Origin: Candidatus Giovannonibacteria bacterium RIFCSPHIGHO2_02_FULL_45_13
GTDB taxonomy: Bacteria > Patescibacteriota > Minisyncoccia > UBA11713 > 2-01-FULL-45-33
Direction of reading: 5' to 3'
Assembly: GCA_001778635.1 (NCBI GenBank)
Contig: MFHO01000019.1
Coordinates: 1-37,985, forward strand
Length of the DNA stretch: 37,985 nt
Part shown: piece by piece, positions 29,115-35,752 of the stretch
Layout: each line of letters starts with the position of its first letter
How positions within the stretch are numbered: the stretch's first letter is position 1
Notes under the pieces: generated by a model
Seen by the model: only the letters and a program-made list of their open reading frames with translations
What the model was told of the DNA's origin: nothing
Databases searched by the model: none
Made by a program: the position numbers and the translations under genes

Positions 29115-30443
29115 CTATAATTCTTCCAAAATCCTCTCCCTTAATCCATCAAAACCCCTACAAGACATAATTATTATCACGTCATTAGGCTTAACGTCAT
29201 GTTTCACATGAAACAATAGCTTTTCCAAGTCATCAAACGATTTGGCTTGCGTACCGAGCCTATTAAGCTCTTTGGTTATATGTTTCACATGAAACACCTC
29301 ATCGGCTTTAAGGCTATCGGCTTTGTACGGCTTGTATAGATAAACAATATCAGCGCGCCGAAATGCCTCAACATATTGCTTCTCAAAGATTCGACGCTTG
29401 GACGAGGCCGATCCTGGTTCAAACATTAAGAATAGTCGTGAAGCATGAAACTTGGAGCGTAAGGCCATCAATGTTTCACGGACAGCTGTAGGATGATGAG
29501 CGTAATCATCAATCACGGTTATTCCATGTTTCACACCTATAATTTCTGATCGGCGTTGCACGCCTCTAAAGCTGGCAATGGCCTTTTTGATTGTTTCATG
29601 TGAAACACCAATGAATCTGGCCACAGCCGTAGCGGCTAGAATATTGTTGGTAATATAATCAGCACGTTTTGCTCCAAATAGTTTCACGCTTGTCCGCCGA
29701 AGCTTTAGCGAAGGCGGATGAAACTTGCTTACCAGCTCCATCACGTTTTTATCATGCTTATTAGCAACCAAAAGACCATTTTTGGGTATCAAATTTATGA
29801 AACGCGCAAAAGCGTATTTGTAAGCCTCAATATCTTTATAAATATCCACGTGGTCGAGCTCGATATTGTTGATTACTCCGATAAATGGTCGGTAATGCCA
29901 AAATTTAGGGCTTTTATCAAAAAACGCCGTGTCATATTCATCACCCTCTAAAATAATATATTTGCCTTTGCCAAGCTTAAAACTTGAATTGAAATTATTA
30001 GCCACACCACCAACGAAAACGGTCGGATCCAACTTCGCGCATTCTAATATCCAACTCACTAACGCTGTGATAGTTGTTTTACCGTGTGTACCAGTTATTA
30101 CAACAGGTTTTTTTCTGCCAGCTGGCAGATCTATAAATTCGTCCAATAGAATATCGGACATTGACCGATATAGATGTCCGATAGACATTATATATTCGAG
30201 TTCTGGATTGCCGCGGCCGATTGCATTGCCAACAACCACAACGTCTGACCGCCAATGTTTCATGTGAAACTTCGAATACGGCGTAAAAATCTTAATTTTT
30301 AGCCTCTCTAGCATGCTTTTCATCGGTTCATACATTTCTTGGTCAGATCCGGCCACTTCATAGCCTTTTGCTTTTAACAGCCCGGCCAAACTCGCCATCG
30401 CCACCCCGCCTATGCCAATTAGATAAAACCTCTTTTTTCTCAT
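29115..30443 (-). CDS. mpl: UDP-N-acetylmuramate:murein-peptide ligase, Mpl-like
   Basis: 442 residues from the preferred ATG at 30443 (the frame is open 20 codons further upstream). The N-terminal Rossmann domain has FYLIGIGGVAMASLAGLLKA, the ATP loop is VVITGTHGKTTITALVSW, and ILEGDEYDTAFFDKSPKFWH with NNIELDHVDIY is the signature that separates Mpl from MurC. VIDDYAHHPTAVRETL and FEPGSASSKRR follow. Mpl reattaches recycled tripeptide to UDP-MurNAc; MurC activity cannot be excluded. TGT-TATTAT ends 6 nt before the ATG, with no Shine-Dalgarno. The gene is studded with parS-like 16-mers (encoding FHVKH, FHMKH, VSHET) and carries one 26-bp palindromic repeat (FHPPSLKLRRTS). Confidence 0.88.
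   Translation of the reverse strand: MRKKRFYLIGIGGVAMASLAGLLKAKGYEVAGSDQEMYEPMKSMLERLKIKIFTPYSKFHMKHWRSDVVVVGNAIGRGNPELEYIMSIGHLYRSMSDILLDEFIDLPAGRKKPVVITGTHGKTTITALVSWILECAKLDPTVFVGGVANNFNSSFKLGKGKYIILEGDEYDTAFFDKSPKFWHYRPFIGVINNIELDHVDIYKDIEAYKYAFARFINLIPKNGLLVANKHDKNVMELVSKFHPPSLKLRRTSVKLFGAKRADYITNNILAATAVARFIGVSHETIKKAIASFRGVQRRSEIIGVKHGITVIDDYAHHPTAVRETLMALRSKFHASRLFLMFEPGSASSKRRIFEKQYVEAFRRADIVYLYKPYKADSLKADEVFHVKHITKELNRLGTQAKSFDDLEKLLFHVKHDVKPNDVIIIMSCRGFDGLRERILEEL
29200..29215 (+). promoter_or_regulatory. parS-like site 1 in mpl
   Basis: TGTTTCACATGAAACA, 15 of 16 bases of the ParB-binding consensus TGTTTCACGTGAAACA. It is translated as FHVKH on the minus strand. Confidence 0.55.
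29281..29296 (+). promoter_or_regulatory. parS-like site 2 in mpl
   Basis: TGTTTCACATGAAACA, identical to site 1 and 81 bp away; 15 of 16 matches to parS. Confidence 0.55.
29592..29607 (-). promoter_or_regulatory. parS-like site 3 in mpl
   Basis: TGTTTCATGTGAAACA on the plus strand, i.e. the same variant as sites 1-2 in opposite orientation; read in another codon phase (VSHET). Confidence 0.55.
29693..29718. repeat. 26-bp palindromic repeat, copy in mpl
   Basis: TCCGCC, loop GAAGCTTTAGCGAA, GGCGGA: same 6-14-6 design as the yraN copy. It is translated within FHPPSLKLRRTS and keeps the frame. Confidence 0.75.
30256..30271 (-). promoter_or_regulatory. parS-like site 4 in mpl
   Basis: TGTTTCATGTGAAACT on the plus strand, 14 of 16 matches to parS; encodes FHMKH. 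Confidence 0.5.
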
Positions 30444-30449
30444 GTATAA

Positions 30450-30489
30450 ATAATAACAAAAAAGCGCTCCGACTACTGTCGAAACGCTT
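30450..30489 (-). terminator. Terminator of the LysM gene next to the mpl promoter
   Basis: AAGCG (30462-30466) pairs with CGCTT (30485-30489), with inner CGAC/GTCG pairing, followed on the minus strand by six T (30463-30458). Immediately downstream lies TGT-TATTAT (hexamer 30455-30450), the likely mpl promoter, 6 nt before its ATG. Confidence 0.7.
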
Positions 30490-30504
30490 ATTTTCTCTAA
30501 CACA

Positions 30505-30533
30505 ATCAGATTTTGGCTTGCCCGCCATCTGAT
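30505..30533. repeat. Inverted repeat downstream of the LysM gene
   Basis: ATCAGAT (30505-30511) and ATCTGAT (30527-30533) with inner GGC/GCC. It lies in the 135-base gap between the LysM and mpl genes. Confidence 0.45.
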
Positions 30534-30578
30534 CTATGCTTTCCTTTGGCATCCACGACCTTGGTCGGGACCCTCCGG

Positions 30579-31604
30579 CTAAGCTGTTAGATTTTCATGT
30601 GGTTTGAAATAGTGCGAAGCGCAATTTGCGTTATTTGGTGAAACCTCTGCGAGGCATCTTGTACACTCTAAAAGATCAATCACTGGTTTGCGGTCTGGTC
30701 CGATATGGTTCCTTTTTACTTTGTAGGCTCCATGGATTGTGCCGTTGTCCCTAGACTCAAATGAATATAAAGCCCCCTCAGCACATTTTGCGTATCCTTC
30801 CAACACGGATTTTGTTTCAGCGACACTTTCTCGTAAAATGCTGTTTAGCGCCTGATGTACTGTTTTCAAACGGTCTTGTTCCGTTTTCAAACGATCTTGT
30901 TCCGTGTGGAGTTCGCTTATCGTTTCAACCAGTCTATCATTTTCTTGCTTTTGCTTTCTGATTTCTTCATCTGCGCCCTCTTTTAATCGCAGTTGTTCGT
31001 GGGCCAAGCTGAGCTTTGTATGGACATGCGCAAAGTCTTTTTCTAGGGCCTTCTGCTTGTCTTCGGTTTCCCAAAGTTTTTTGATTACATCGGCGTTTTT
31101 GGTTTCGGCTTCATTAATTCGCTGTTTTACATCCAGACCCCATAAAAACCACCAGCACCAAAGCAAAGCTAGCGCCACGCTGATAATGACTAGGCCACGA
31201 ATATCCGGCAATTTGCTGTCTTGCCCTTCTTGATAAGCTCTATTCGCCGCGATGCGCTCGTAAAACTTTATCGGTTTCACCACTGACTCCACTGAATACA
31301 AAGGAACGCGCAGTTTGCCGCCAGTTAAAATTAAATCTTTGCTTTTCACACTCGGATTCTCTTTGTTCATCGCCCGCAATTCATTCACGGTAGTACCGAA
31401 AATCTTTGCTAATTTCGTTAAATTGTCCCCGCGCCTAATTTTATATTCAAAAGGTCTGATTACCGGCAGTTCGGAAACCGGCTCAATATTCACGGTTTCA
31501 CTTAGTTTTGCGTTCGGGTCCGGTAAAATGACTTGAGCCGCTTTTGAATTCGCCACGAAAATAAGCGCACACGTAAGCATTGCCGCAAAAACCACCTTTT
31601 TCAT
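30579..31604 (-). CDS. LysM-domain envelope protein with coiled coil
   Basis: 341 residues. A signal peptide (MKKVVFAAMLTCALIFVANS, cut after SKA) is followed by a LysM domain (about 52-98: EYKIRRGDNLTKLAKIFGTT, VNELRAMNKENPSV), which binds peptidoglycan. A membrane helix (about 137-157, GLVIISVALALLWCWWFLWG), a charged coiled coil (about 160-260) and a Cys/His tail (CTRCLAEVSPNNANCASH) come next. The coiled coil holds a tandem repeat, TEQDRLKTEQDRLKT. It would link cell wall and membrane; the CxxC-like tail may bind a metal. The promoter overlaps the terminator of the upstream gene, and GGAGG lies before the ATG. Exact function unknown. Confidence 0.8.
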   Translation of the reverse strand: MKKVVFAAMLTCALIFVANSKAAQVILPDPNAKLSETVNIEPVSELPVIRPFEYKIRRGDNLTKLAKIFGTTVNELRAMNKENPSVKSKDLILTGGKLRVPLYSVESVVKPIKFYERIAANRAYQEGQDSKLPDIRGLVIISVALALLWCWWFLWGLDVKQRINEAETKNADVIKKLWETEDKQKALEKDFAHVHTKLSLAHEQLRLKEGADEEIRKQKQENDRLVETISELHTEQDRLKTEQDRLKTVHQALNSILRESVAETKSVLEGYAKCAEGALYSFESRDNGTIHGAYKVKRNHIGPDRKPVIDLLECTRCLAEVSPNNANCASHYFKPHENLTA

Positions 31605-31629
31605 AAAGCCTCCAACTTTTTCAATCTAA

Positions 31630-31663
31630 AAACAACCCTAGCAAAAGGGTTGTTTAAATGCAA
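31630..31663 (-). terminator. HD-gene terminator embedded in the LysM-gene promoter
   Basis: AAACAACCCT (31630-31639) and AGGGTTGTTT (31646-31655) form a 10-bp hairpin with T on the minus side. The promoter TTGCAT (31663-31658), 17 bp, TGC-TAGGGT (hexamer 31640-31635) has its spacer filled by the hairpin. Confidence 0.65.
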
Positions 31664-31675
31664 GTCCACCGCCAA

Positions 31676-32740
31676 TTATTCGATTTTATAACCGACGCGT
31701 TTTAGAAGTTTTGCCAGATCCCCGGCTCCATTAATGGCGCCGTATTTTTTTTCCAGCTCTTCGGACTCCTTCTTTGCGGCAGATGCGTTGGCTTCAAAAT
31801 TTTCGTCTTTGATAAATTGCTTCAGCCGGCTTTTTATCTCTTCGGCTTTGGCGCTCCCATTAATAATCTTGTTGGTTGCCAGACTTTCATTCCAAAGAAT
31901 TTTTTGCCAGAGAGCAAAGCCTCGTTGCGCTTTTTTAAAATTAATAACGGTTTTGGCCATTTCCGACATTTCTTCCGAAGTTAGATTTTGTATTCCTTTG
32001 GTAAGCTTTTCTTTGATTTGATCCTGTGTTTCCCTTAATTCCGCATTCCCGCTGTTCCGGAATTTTCCGTAGTCGCTGCCGGTCCCCACATCTCCGCGCA
32101 GATCGGCGCTGGCAATCGCAAAAGCCCTCAACGAACTATCCGGAGTGAGATATCGTTGAGAGATTTTTAATCCTTTTGTGCCGTCTGGCAGATCAGCCAT
32201 CATAAAATCAGGATAGGTTGCGGCGATATCCATTAAAATTTCCTGCCGGAAACCGCCTGATTCGGTTTGAAAAACCCCAGCTCCGTTATTATGATAAACA
32301 TATTTCTCAAGTTCTTTGAGCAATTCTTCCGCGCTATTTCTTTCGTTGCCGATGGTGTGTCCGCTTTCTCTCGCCGCTTTTCCTAAGTTTTCATCTTCAA
32401 ATCCTTCAAAACCGCGCAGTCTTTTTCTCGGCTGGCCTTTCGGCCTCAAGCTTGCCTGAACAATATCGTGATACAAACTCTCGCTTGCTACAAAATCCAA
32501 ATCGAAATCGCTGACTAAACCTGGGTCAATTTCTTTAACAATTTCTAAAACGCGCCTCGCATTCTTGGCCACGTTCTCCGAATGTTCCCGAACATGATAC
32601 TCCATCGGGTCTTGGCCTTCCGACCCGAAACGCTCGTTGAGAATCTTGCGCGCGCCTTCATTAATTTTTAAATACGCTTCGTTGATGCTCTCAACAACAA
32701 TTTTATTGCCTTCCGACTCTCTGGCTTCAAACTGTTCCAT
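31676..32740 (-). CDS. HD-domain protein (putative phosphohydrolase)
   Basis: 354 residues. HD-type metal ligands appear in order: EYHVREHSENVAKNARRVLE (first His), FVASESLYHDIVQ (His-Asp pair) and AFAIASADLRGDVG (late Asp), as in HD phosphohydrolases. Two charged helical segments follow and a Glu/Lys-rich coiled tail (AAKKESEELEKKYGAINGAG). The substrate is unknown; nucleotides or phosphorylated signals are typical for the fold. A TATGAT box (32757-32752) lies 11 nt before the ATG, without a Shine-Dalgarno, and a hairpin follows the gene. No partner domain (RelA, GGDEF) is fused. I judge the HD call good but the activity open. Confidence 0.72.
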   Translation of the reverse strand: MEQFEARESEGNKIVVESINEAYLKINEGARKILNERFGSEGQDPMEYHVREHSENVAKNARRVLEIVKEIDPGLVSDFDLDFVASESLYHDIVQASLRPKGQPRKRLRGFEGFEDENLGKAARESGHTIGNERNSAEELLKELEKYVYHNNGAGVFQTESGGFRQEILMDIAATYPDFMMADLPDGTKGLKISQRYLTPDSSLRAFAIASADLRGDVGTGSDYGKFRNSGNAELRETQDQIKEKLTKGIQNLTSEEMSEMAKTVINFKKAQRGFALWQKILWNESLATNKIINGSAKAEEIKSRLKQFIKDENFEANASAAKKESEELEKKYGAINGAGDLAKLLKRVGYKIE

Positions 32741-32786
32741 AATAGTTTTCTATCATAAAATTAAGCGTTCTGCAAGACAAAAAATT

Positions 32787-32808
32787 CCTCTCTTAAATTT
32801 AAGAGGGG
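32787..32808. repeat. Long palindrome upstream of the HD gene
   Basis: CTCTTAAATTTAAGAG (32790-32805) is a perfect 16-bp palindrome, extendable by a GU and two GC pairs. It lies 47 bases upstream of the HD gene start; it may terminate the leftward transcript from 33491 or serve as an operator. Confidence 0.5.
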
Positions 32809-32912
32809 TTAGGGGAGTTATTAAAGTAAGCCGCCGTGAAAGTGCTCGCGGGCCGCTTCACTAGAATTTTTTTTTAAAAACCACCGAAAATCTGGATTTT
32901 GTTGGCTTTGGC

Positions 32913-33491
32913 CTACGCCGCCTTTTTACCAATGCTTTTCAAGCACAATTTCATGTATTCATCTTTGATAAACTCAATTTTTCCTTTTTGCGGAAAAGGT
33001 TTCAGCGTCCCTATCGATTTAAGAACGACTTCTTGCCCGCCGCAAAGCGCATCGTGCACAACGCGCACCCAGATGTCCAGCATCAATCCGACAAATCCGT
33101 GAAAATTAGCTTTATCGCAAAATTTTTTTCTGAATTTTTTTAACAGTCTATCCTCTTTCATTTGCGTCGCGAAAAAACCAGCAACGTAACTTTCCAACGG
33201 CTTAATCGTACTCTCGTTCCCAAAAAGATGCTTCATTTTCAGCTCTTTTTTCATTTCTTTCTCGGTAACAAAGTCAACATCTTTCTTTCTCGGGCGCAGC
33301 CGAAATTCTCCCACCCATGCTATTTGCAATTTTTGCCCTTCCAGAATGGAATTTCTGCAATTGATTATCAGGGAGTTGCAGAAATCTTTACCCAATTCTT
33401 CCGCCGATGGCTCAGCAAATCCTTCATCCCAGAGAACGCCTTCCGCCTCCAAATTACGCCTAAAGTCTTCAAGATCGTACATATTTCTCAT
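32913..33491 (-). CDS. Protein with two HU/IHF-like halves (internal duplication)
   Basis: 192 residues. Two stretches of 53 residues align without gaps: GQKLQIAWVGEFRLRPRKKD with VDFVTEKEMKKELK (first), and GQEVVLKSIGTLKPFPQKGK with IEFIKDEYMKLCLK (second). Shared positions include GQ, the G after the first strand, P-x-K, F, MK and LK. Each also has the preceding helix of HU (DIWVRVVHDALCGG compared with DTISGALKNG in the HU gene of this window). I infer a single-chain pseudo-dimer related to HU/IHF, probably DNA-binding or scaffold. It is not a known family to me. The start could be Met1 or Met4. A terminator-like repeat lies upstream. Confidence 0.6.
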   Translation of the reverse strand: MRNMYDLEDFRRNLEAEGVLWDEGFAEPSAEELGKDFCNSLIINCRNSILEGQKLQIAWVGEFRLRPRKKDVDFVTEKEMKKELKMKHLFGNESTIKPLESYVAGFFATQMKEDRLLKKFRKKFCDKANFHGFVGLMLDIWVRVVHDALCGGQEVVLKSIGTLKPFPQKGKIEFIKDEYMKLCLKSIGKKAA

Positions 33492-33522
33492 TTTTTAACC
33501 AATCTTCTGACTATAAGCTAAC

Positions 33523-33548
33523 AAAAAGCCGCCCTCTAAGTCAAGGCG
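33523..33548 (-). terminator. Terminator-like repeat, copy 1
   Basis: Minus strand CGCC...GGCG stem followed by CTTTTTG. About 80 percent identical to the element at 34137-34165, so the small gene at 33665 is bracketed by two copies. Confidence 0.5.
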
Positions 33549-33652
33549 CGTAATGCTATGGGGCAGGGATTGCTAGCGCTATCCATTACACAAAGCCGAT
33601 GTGCGCAAACGTTGATTAAAATTGCATTTTTAAAAACAAATTATCTAAAAAC

Positions 33653-33674
33653 AAAAAGGGCTGCTTATGCAGCC
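33653..33674 (-). terminator. Terminator overlapping the stop of the gene at 33665
   Basis: Minus strand GGCTGC-ATAA-GCAGCC-C-TTTTT; the loop holds part of the stop codon. The 161-base gap further left (33492-33652) has no gene that I can support. Confidence 0.8.
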
Positions 33675-34099
33675 GCTTTAACAAACTGGTGTTCAATGTT
33701 CCACTTGAAATGTGTTTCTGTAGTCGTAATCCTTTCAGTGTTTTCTGGCACCTTGCCTGTGTTTAACCATTCAAAAAAGTTTCCTTTTGCGTCTCTCTCC
33801 ATCTCAACAATGTAATATTCTCTACTATCCACATCCCGCTTAAAGCTCAAGATTTTGCCTTTGGGTCTTACGCCGTAACCAACAATATTTCTATTTTTCA
33901 GCTCAATGACATCGCCTGCTTTAAACTTAAAGTAGCCATTGGTATTATACCAGACAGCCAGTTTCCCAGAACTCAAAGTAAGATTACTGGGTATAAGGTA
34001 AAGAGCGAACCAACCGGCGATTTTCTTCGGTATTTTATTCATATATAATGGCGCGCTTAAAAAAAGCAGCACTGTCAGTACAAAAATCGTCTTTTTCAT
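33665..34099 (-). CDS. Unknown small exported or membrane-anchored protein
   Basis: 144 residues from the ATG at 34099, chosen because AGGAGG lies 7 nt upstream; the open frame reaches 34132. It begins MKKTIFVLTVLLFLSAPLYM, a signal peptide or single anchor helix, then a beta-rich domain (KLAVWYNTNGYFKFKAGDVI, ELKNRNIVGYGVRPKGKILS, REYYIVEMERDAKGNFFEWL). It ends FVKAAA. I do not recognise the family. The promoter TTGACT-17-TAGGAT overlaps the terminator of the acyl-CoA dehydrogenase gene, and its own terminator overlaps its stop. Two homologous terminator-like elements flank it, which may mean it was inserted as a cassette. Confidence 0.65.
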   Translation of the reverse strand: MKKTIFVLTVLLFLSAPLYMNKIPKKIAGWFALYLIPSNLTLSSGKLAVWYNTNGYFKFKAGDVIELKNRNIVGYGVRPKGKILSFKRDVDSREYYIVEMERDAKGNFFEWLNTGKVPENTERITTTETHFKWNIEHQFVKAAA

Positions 34100-34130
34100 C
34101 GTCAAACCTCCTAAAAATTTATCTTCCACC

Positions 34131-34165
34131 ATCCTAGCAAAAAACCGCCTTTTAAGTCAAGGCGG
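34131..34165 (-). terminator. Acyl-CoA dehydrogenase terminator embedded in the next promoter
   Basis: Minus strand ACCGCCTT...AAGGCGG followed by T5. The same bases form a promoter for the gene at 34099: TTGACT (34159-34154), 17 bp, TGC-TAGGAT (hexamer 34136-34131). Confidence 0.7.
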
Positions 34166-35699
34166 TATGTTTGATGATGCGCTTTTTAGCTTCGTCCCAA
34201 AGATTGCCGTTTCGTACAATGGTGCTATCCAAATCTTTTTTGATTTGCTCGTGAATCAGCGCAGTAAGCAAGGACGGCTCTTTAAACCACATAAATTCTT
34301 TCGGCCAGCTCTCATTAAATTCTCTTAAAATCAATTCTTTCGTGGCCCACAACGGCAAGATGTCTGCGACGCGGAACGGTTCGCGCTGATCTTCCAAGGC
34401 CAGCGCGCTTTTTTCTCCGAGTTCTCGCGCGACTTTTTCTTTTAGATCAGACATTTGTCTTTCGTAAAGCGGTGGGACATAAAAAGAAATTTTTCCGTCC
34501 ACCCAAGCGCGCGCGATGTTGCTTCTCTGAACATTGGACGCACCTTCGTAAATATCTAACGGCAAAGAGTCAAGAACAAAGCGCGCGATTTCCATATCAG
34601 CAAGATAGCCAGAGCCGCCGTAAATTCTTTGCGCTTCCTGCGTCAGCCATCTCGCGTTTTCAGATGAAAACAGCTTTGCAAGTGAAGCGTAATGAGCAAA
34701 TTCCGCGCCTTGGTCTTCCAGCCAAGCGGAATAAAAAAGTAAAATTCTGGAAATGTCGGCAGCAAGGACCATTTTCACGATTGGGTCGCCAATTCCCGAA
34801 TGAACAATGGTTGGCACGCCGAAAGCGATGCGATTTTGCGCGTGCTTTAAAGAAAGTAAGGTGACTGCATCCAAGATTCCAATTCCCTGCGCCGCGATCC
34901 AATTGCGTCCGTGGTTTAGTGTTGCCATAGCGCCCTTGCCAAAACCATTACCAAGTTCGCCCAAAAGGCAGCTTTCCGGCACAAAAAGATTGTTGAACAC
35001 GATTGAACCCATGTGAGCGGCATGAAGCCCTAATTTCTGTTCAGGTTTTCCGATTTTAAGCGCCCCGCTTTTTTTATCTTCACGCCTCACAGGAATCAAA
35101 AAAGCTGAAACGCCGCGATGGTCTTTAATTGTGCGATCGGTTCTTGCAAAAACAATTAAAAATTTCGCGACAGGAGCGTTCGTGATAAAACACTTTTCGC
35201 CGGAGATTGAAAAACCTCCGCTAACCGGCTCGGCATAAGTTTCTATGCGCGCAGCGTCTGACCCGTGATTCGGCTCTGTAAGGCAGAACGATCCCAAAAT
35301 TTTTCCGGCGACAAGTTCTGGCAGCCATTTTCTTTTTTGCTCTTCGCTCCCAAGCCTGAACAGGGGATCGCTAACCAATGAATTGCCGACTCCCAGAATC
35401 AATGCTCCTCCCGACCAGACTTTGCACATTTCTATCATGGCAATAACGCCCGAGAGATTGTCCATTCCTGCGCCGCCGTATTCTTCCGGAATATTTATGC
35501 CGCAAAGCCCCAGCTCTGCCATTTCTCTCACAAGCGGCCACGCGAAAGGCGCGTTGTGCCGCTCGTACTTTTGGATCATTCCCGGCTTATCTTGTTTATC
35601 TTTCGGATCTGCTTTATGCGTGATGTCCGCCGCATTCATTCTCTCGCGCACCATATTCCTTACCATCAAATGCTCTTCGGCTAATTTCATTGTCGATGT
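34152..35699 (-). CDS. Acyl-CoA dehydrogenase family flavoprotein
   Basis: About 515 residues (the GTG at 35723 would add 8). N-terminal helical domain, then the beta domain with LGSFCLTEPNHGSDAARIET (signature 1), KCFITNAPVAKFLIVFARTD and LGLHAAHMGSIVFNNLFVPE, then the C-terminal helical domain with RIYGGSGYLADMEIARFVLD and LPLDIYEGASNVQRS. The Glu of IYEGAS sits where the catalytic base lies in short- and medium-chain enzymes. It would oxidise an acyl-CoA to the 2-enoyl-CoA with FAD. An extra C-terminal region of about 130 residues is unusual for 380-residue members. It lies 54 bases after the B12-GTPase gene, past a terminator, so it is co-located but maybe separately transcribed. The chain length of its substrate cannot be read. 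Confidence 0.9.
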   Translation of the reverse strand, partial: TSTMKLAEEHLMVRNMVRERMNAADITHKADPKDKQDKPGMIQKYERHNAPFAWPLVREMAELGLCGINIPEEYGGAGMDNLSGVIAMIEMCKVWSGGALILGVGNSLVSDPLFRLGSEEQKRKWLPELVAGKILGSFCLTEPNHGSDAARIETYAEPVSGGFSISGEKCFITNAPVAKFLIVFARTDRTIKDHRGVSAFLIPVRREDKKSGALKIGKPEQKLGLHAAHMGSIVFNNLFVPESCLLGELGNGFGKGAMATLNHGRNWIAAQGIGILDAVTLLSLKHAQNRIAFGVPTIVHSGIGDPIVKMVLAADISRILLFYSAWLEDQGAEFAHYASLAKLFSSENARWLTQEAQRIYGGSGYLADMEIARFVLDSLPLDIYEGASNVQRSNIARAWVDGKISFYVPPLYERQMSDLKEKVARELGEKSALALEDQREPFRVADILPLWATKELILREFNESWPKEFMWFKEPSLLTALIHEQIKKDLDSTIVRNGNLWDEAKKRIIKHTALT

Positions 35700-35728
35700 C
35701 ATTTCTGGTGAAATACGTAGCACAAATT

Positions 35729-35751
35729 AAAAATCGCCGCAAGGGCGACTT
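35729..35751 (-). terminator. Terminator after the B12-GTPase gene
   Basis: Minus strand TCGCC-CTTGC-GGCGA followed by T5, between the GTPase stop and the acyl-CoA dehydrogenase gene. Confidence 0.7.
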
Positions 35752-35752
35752 T

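Noticed and set aside
30358-30552. 64-codon frame upstream of mpl
   Set aside because: It overlaps the LysM terminator, the mpl promoter and the mpl start in another frame, with no start signals.
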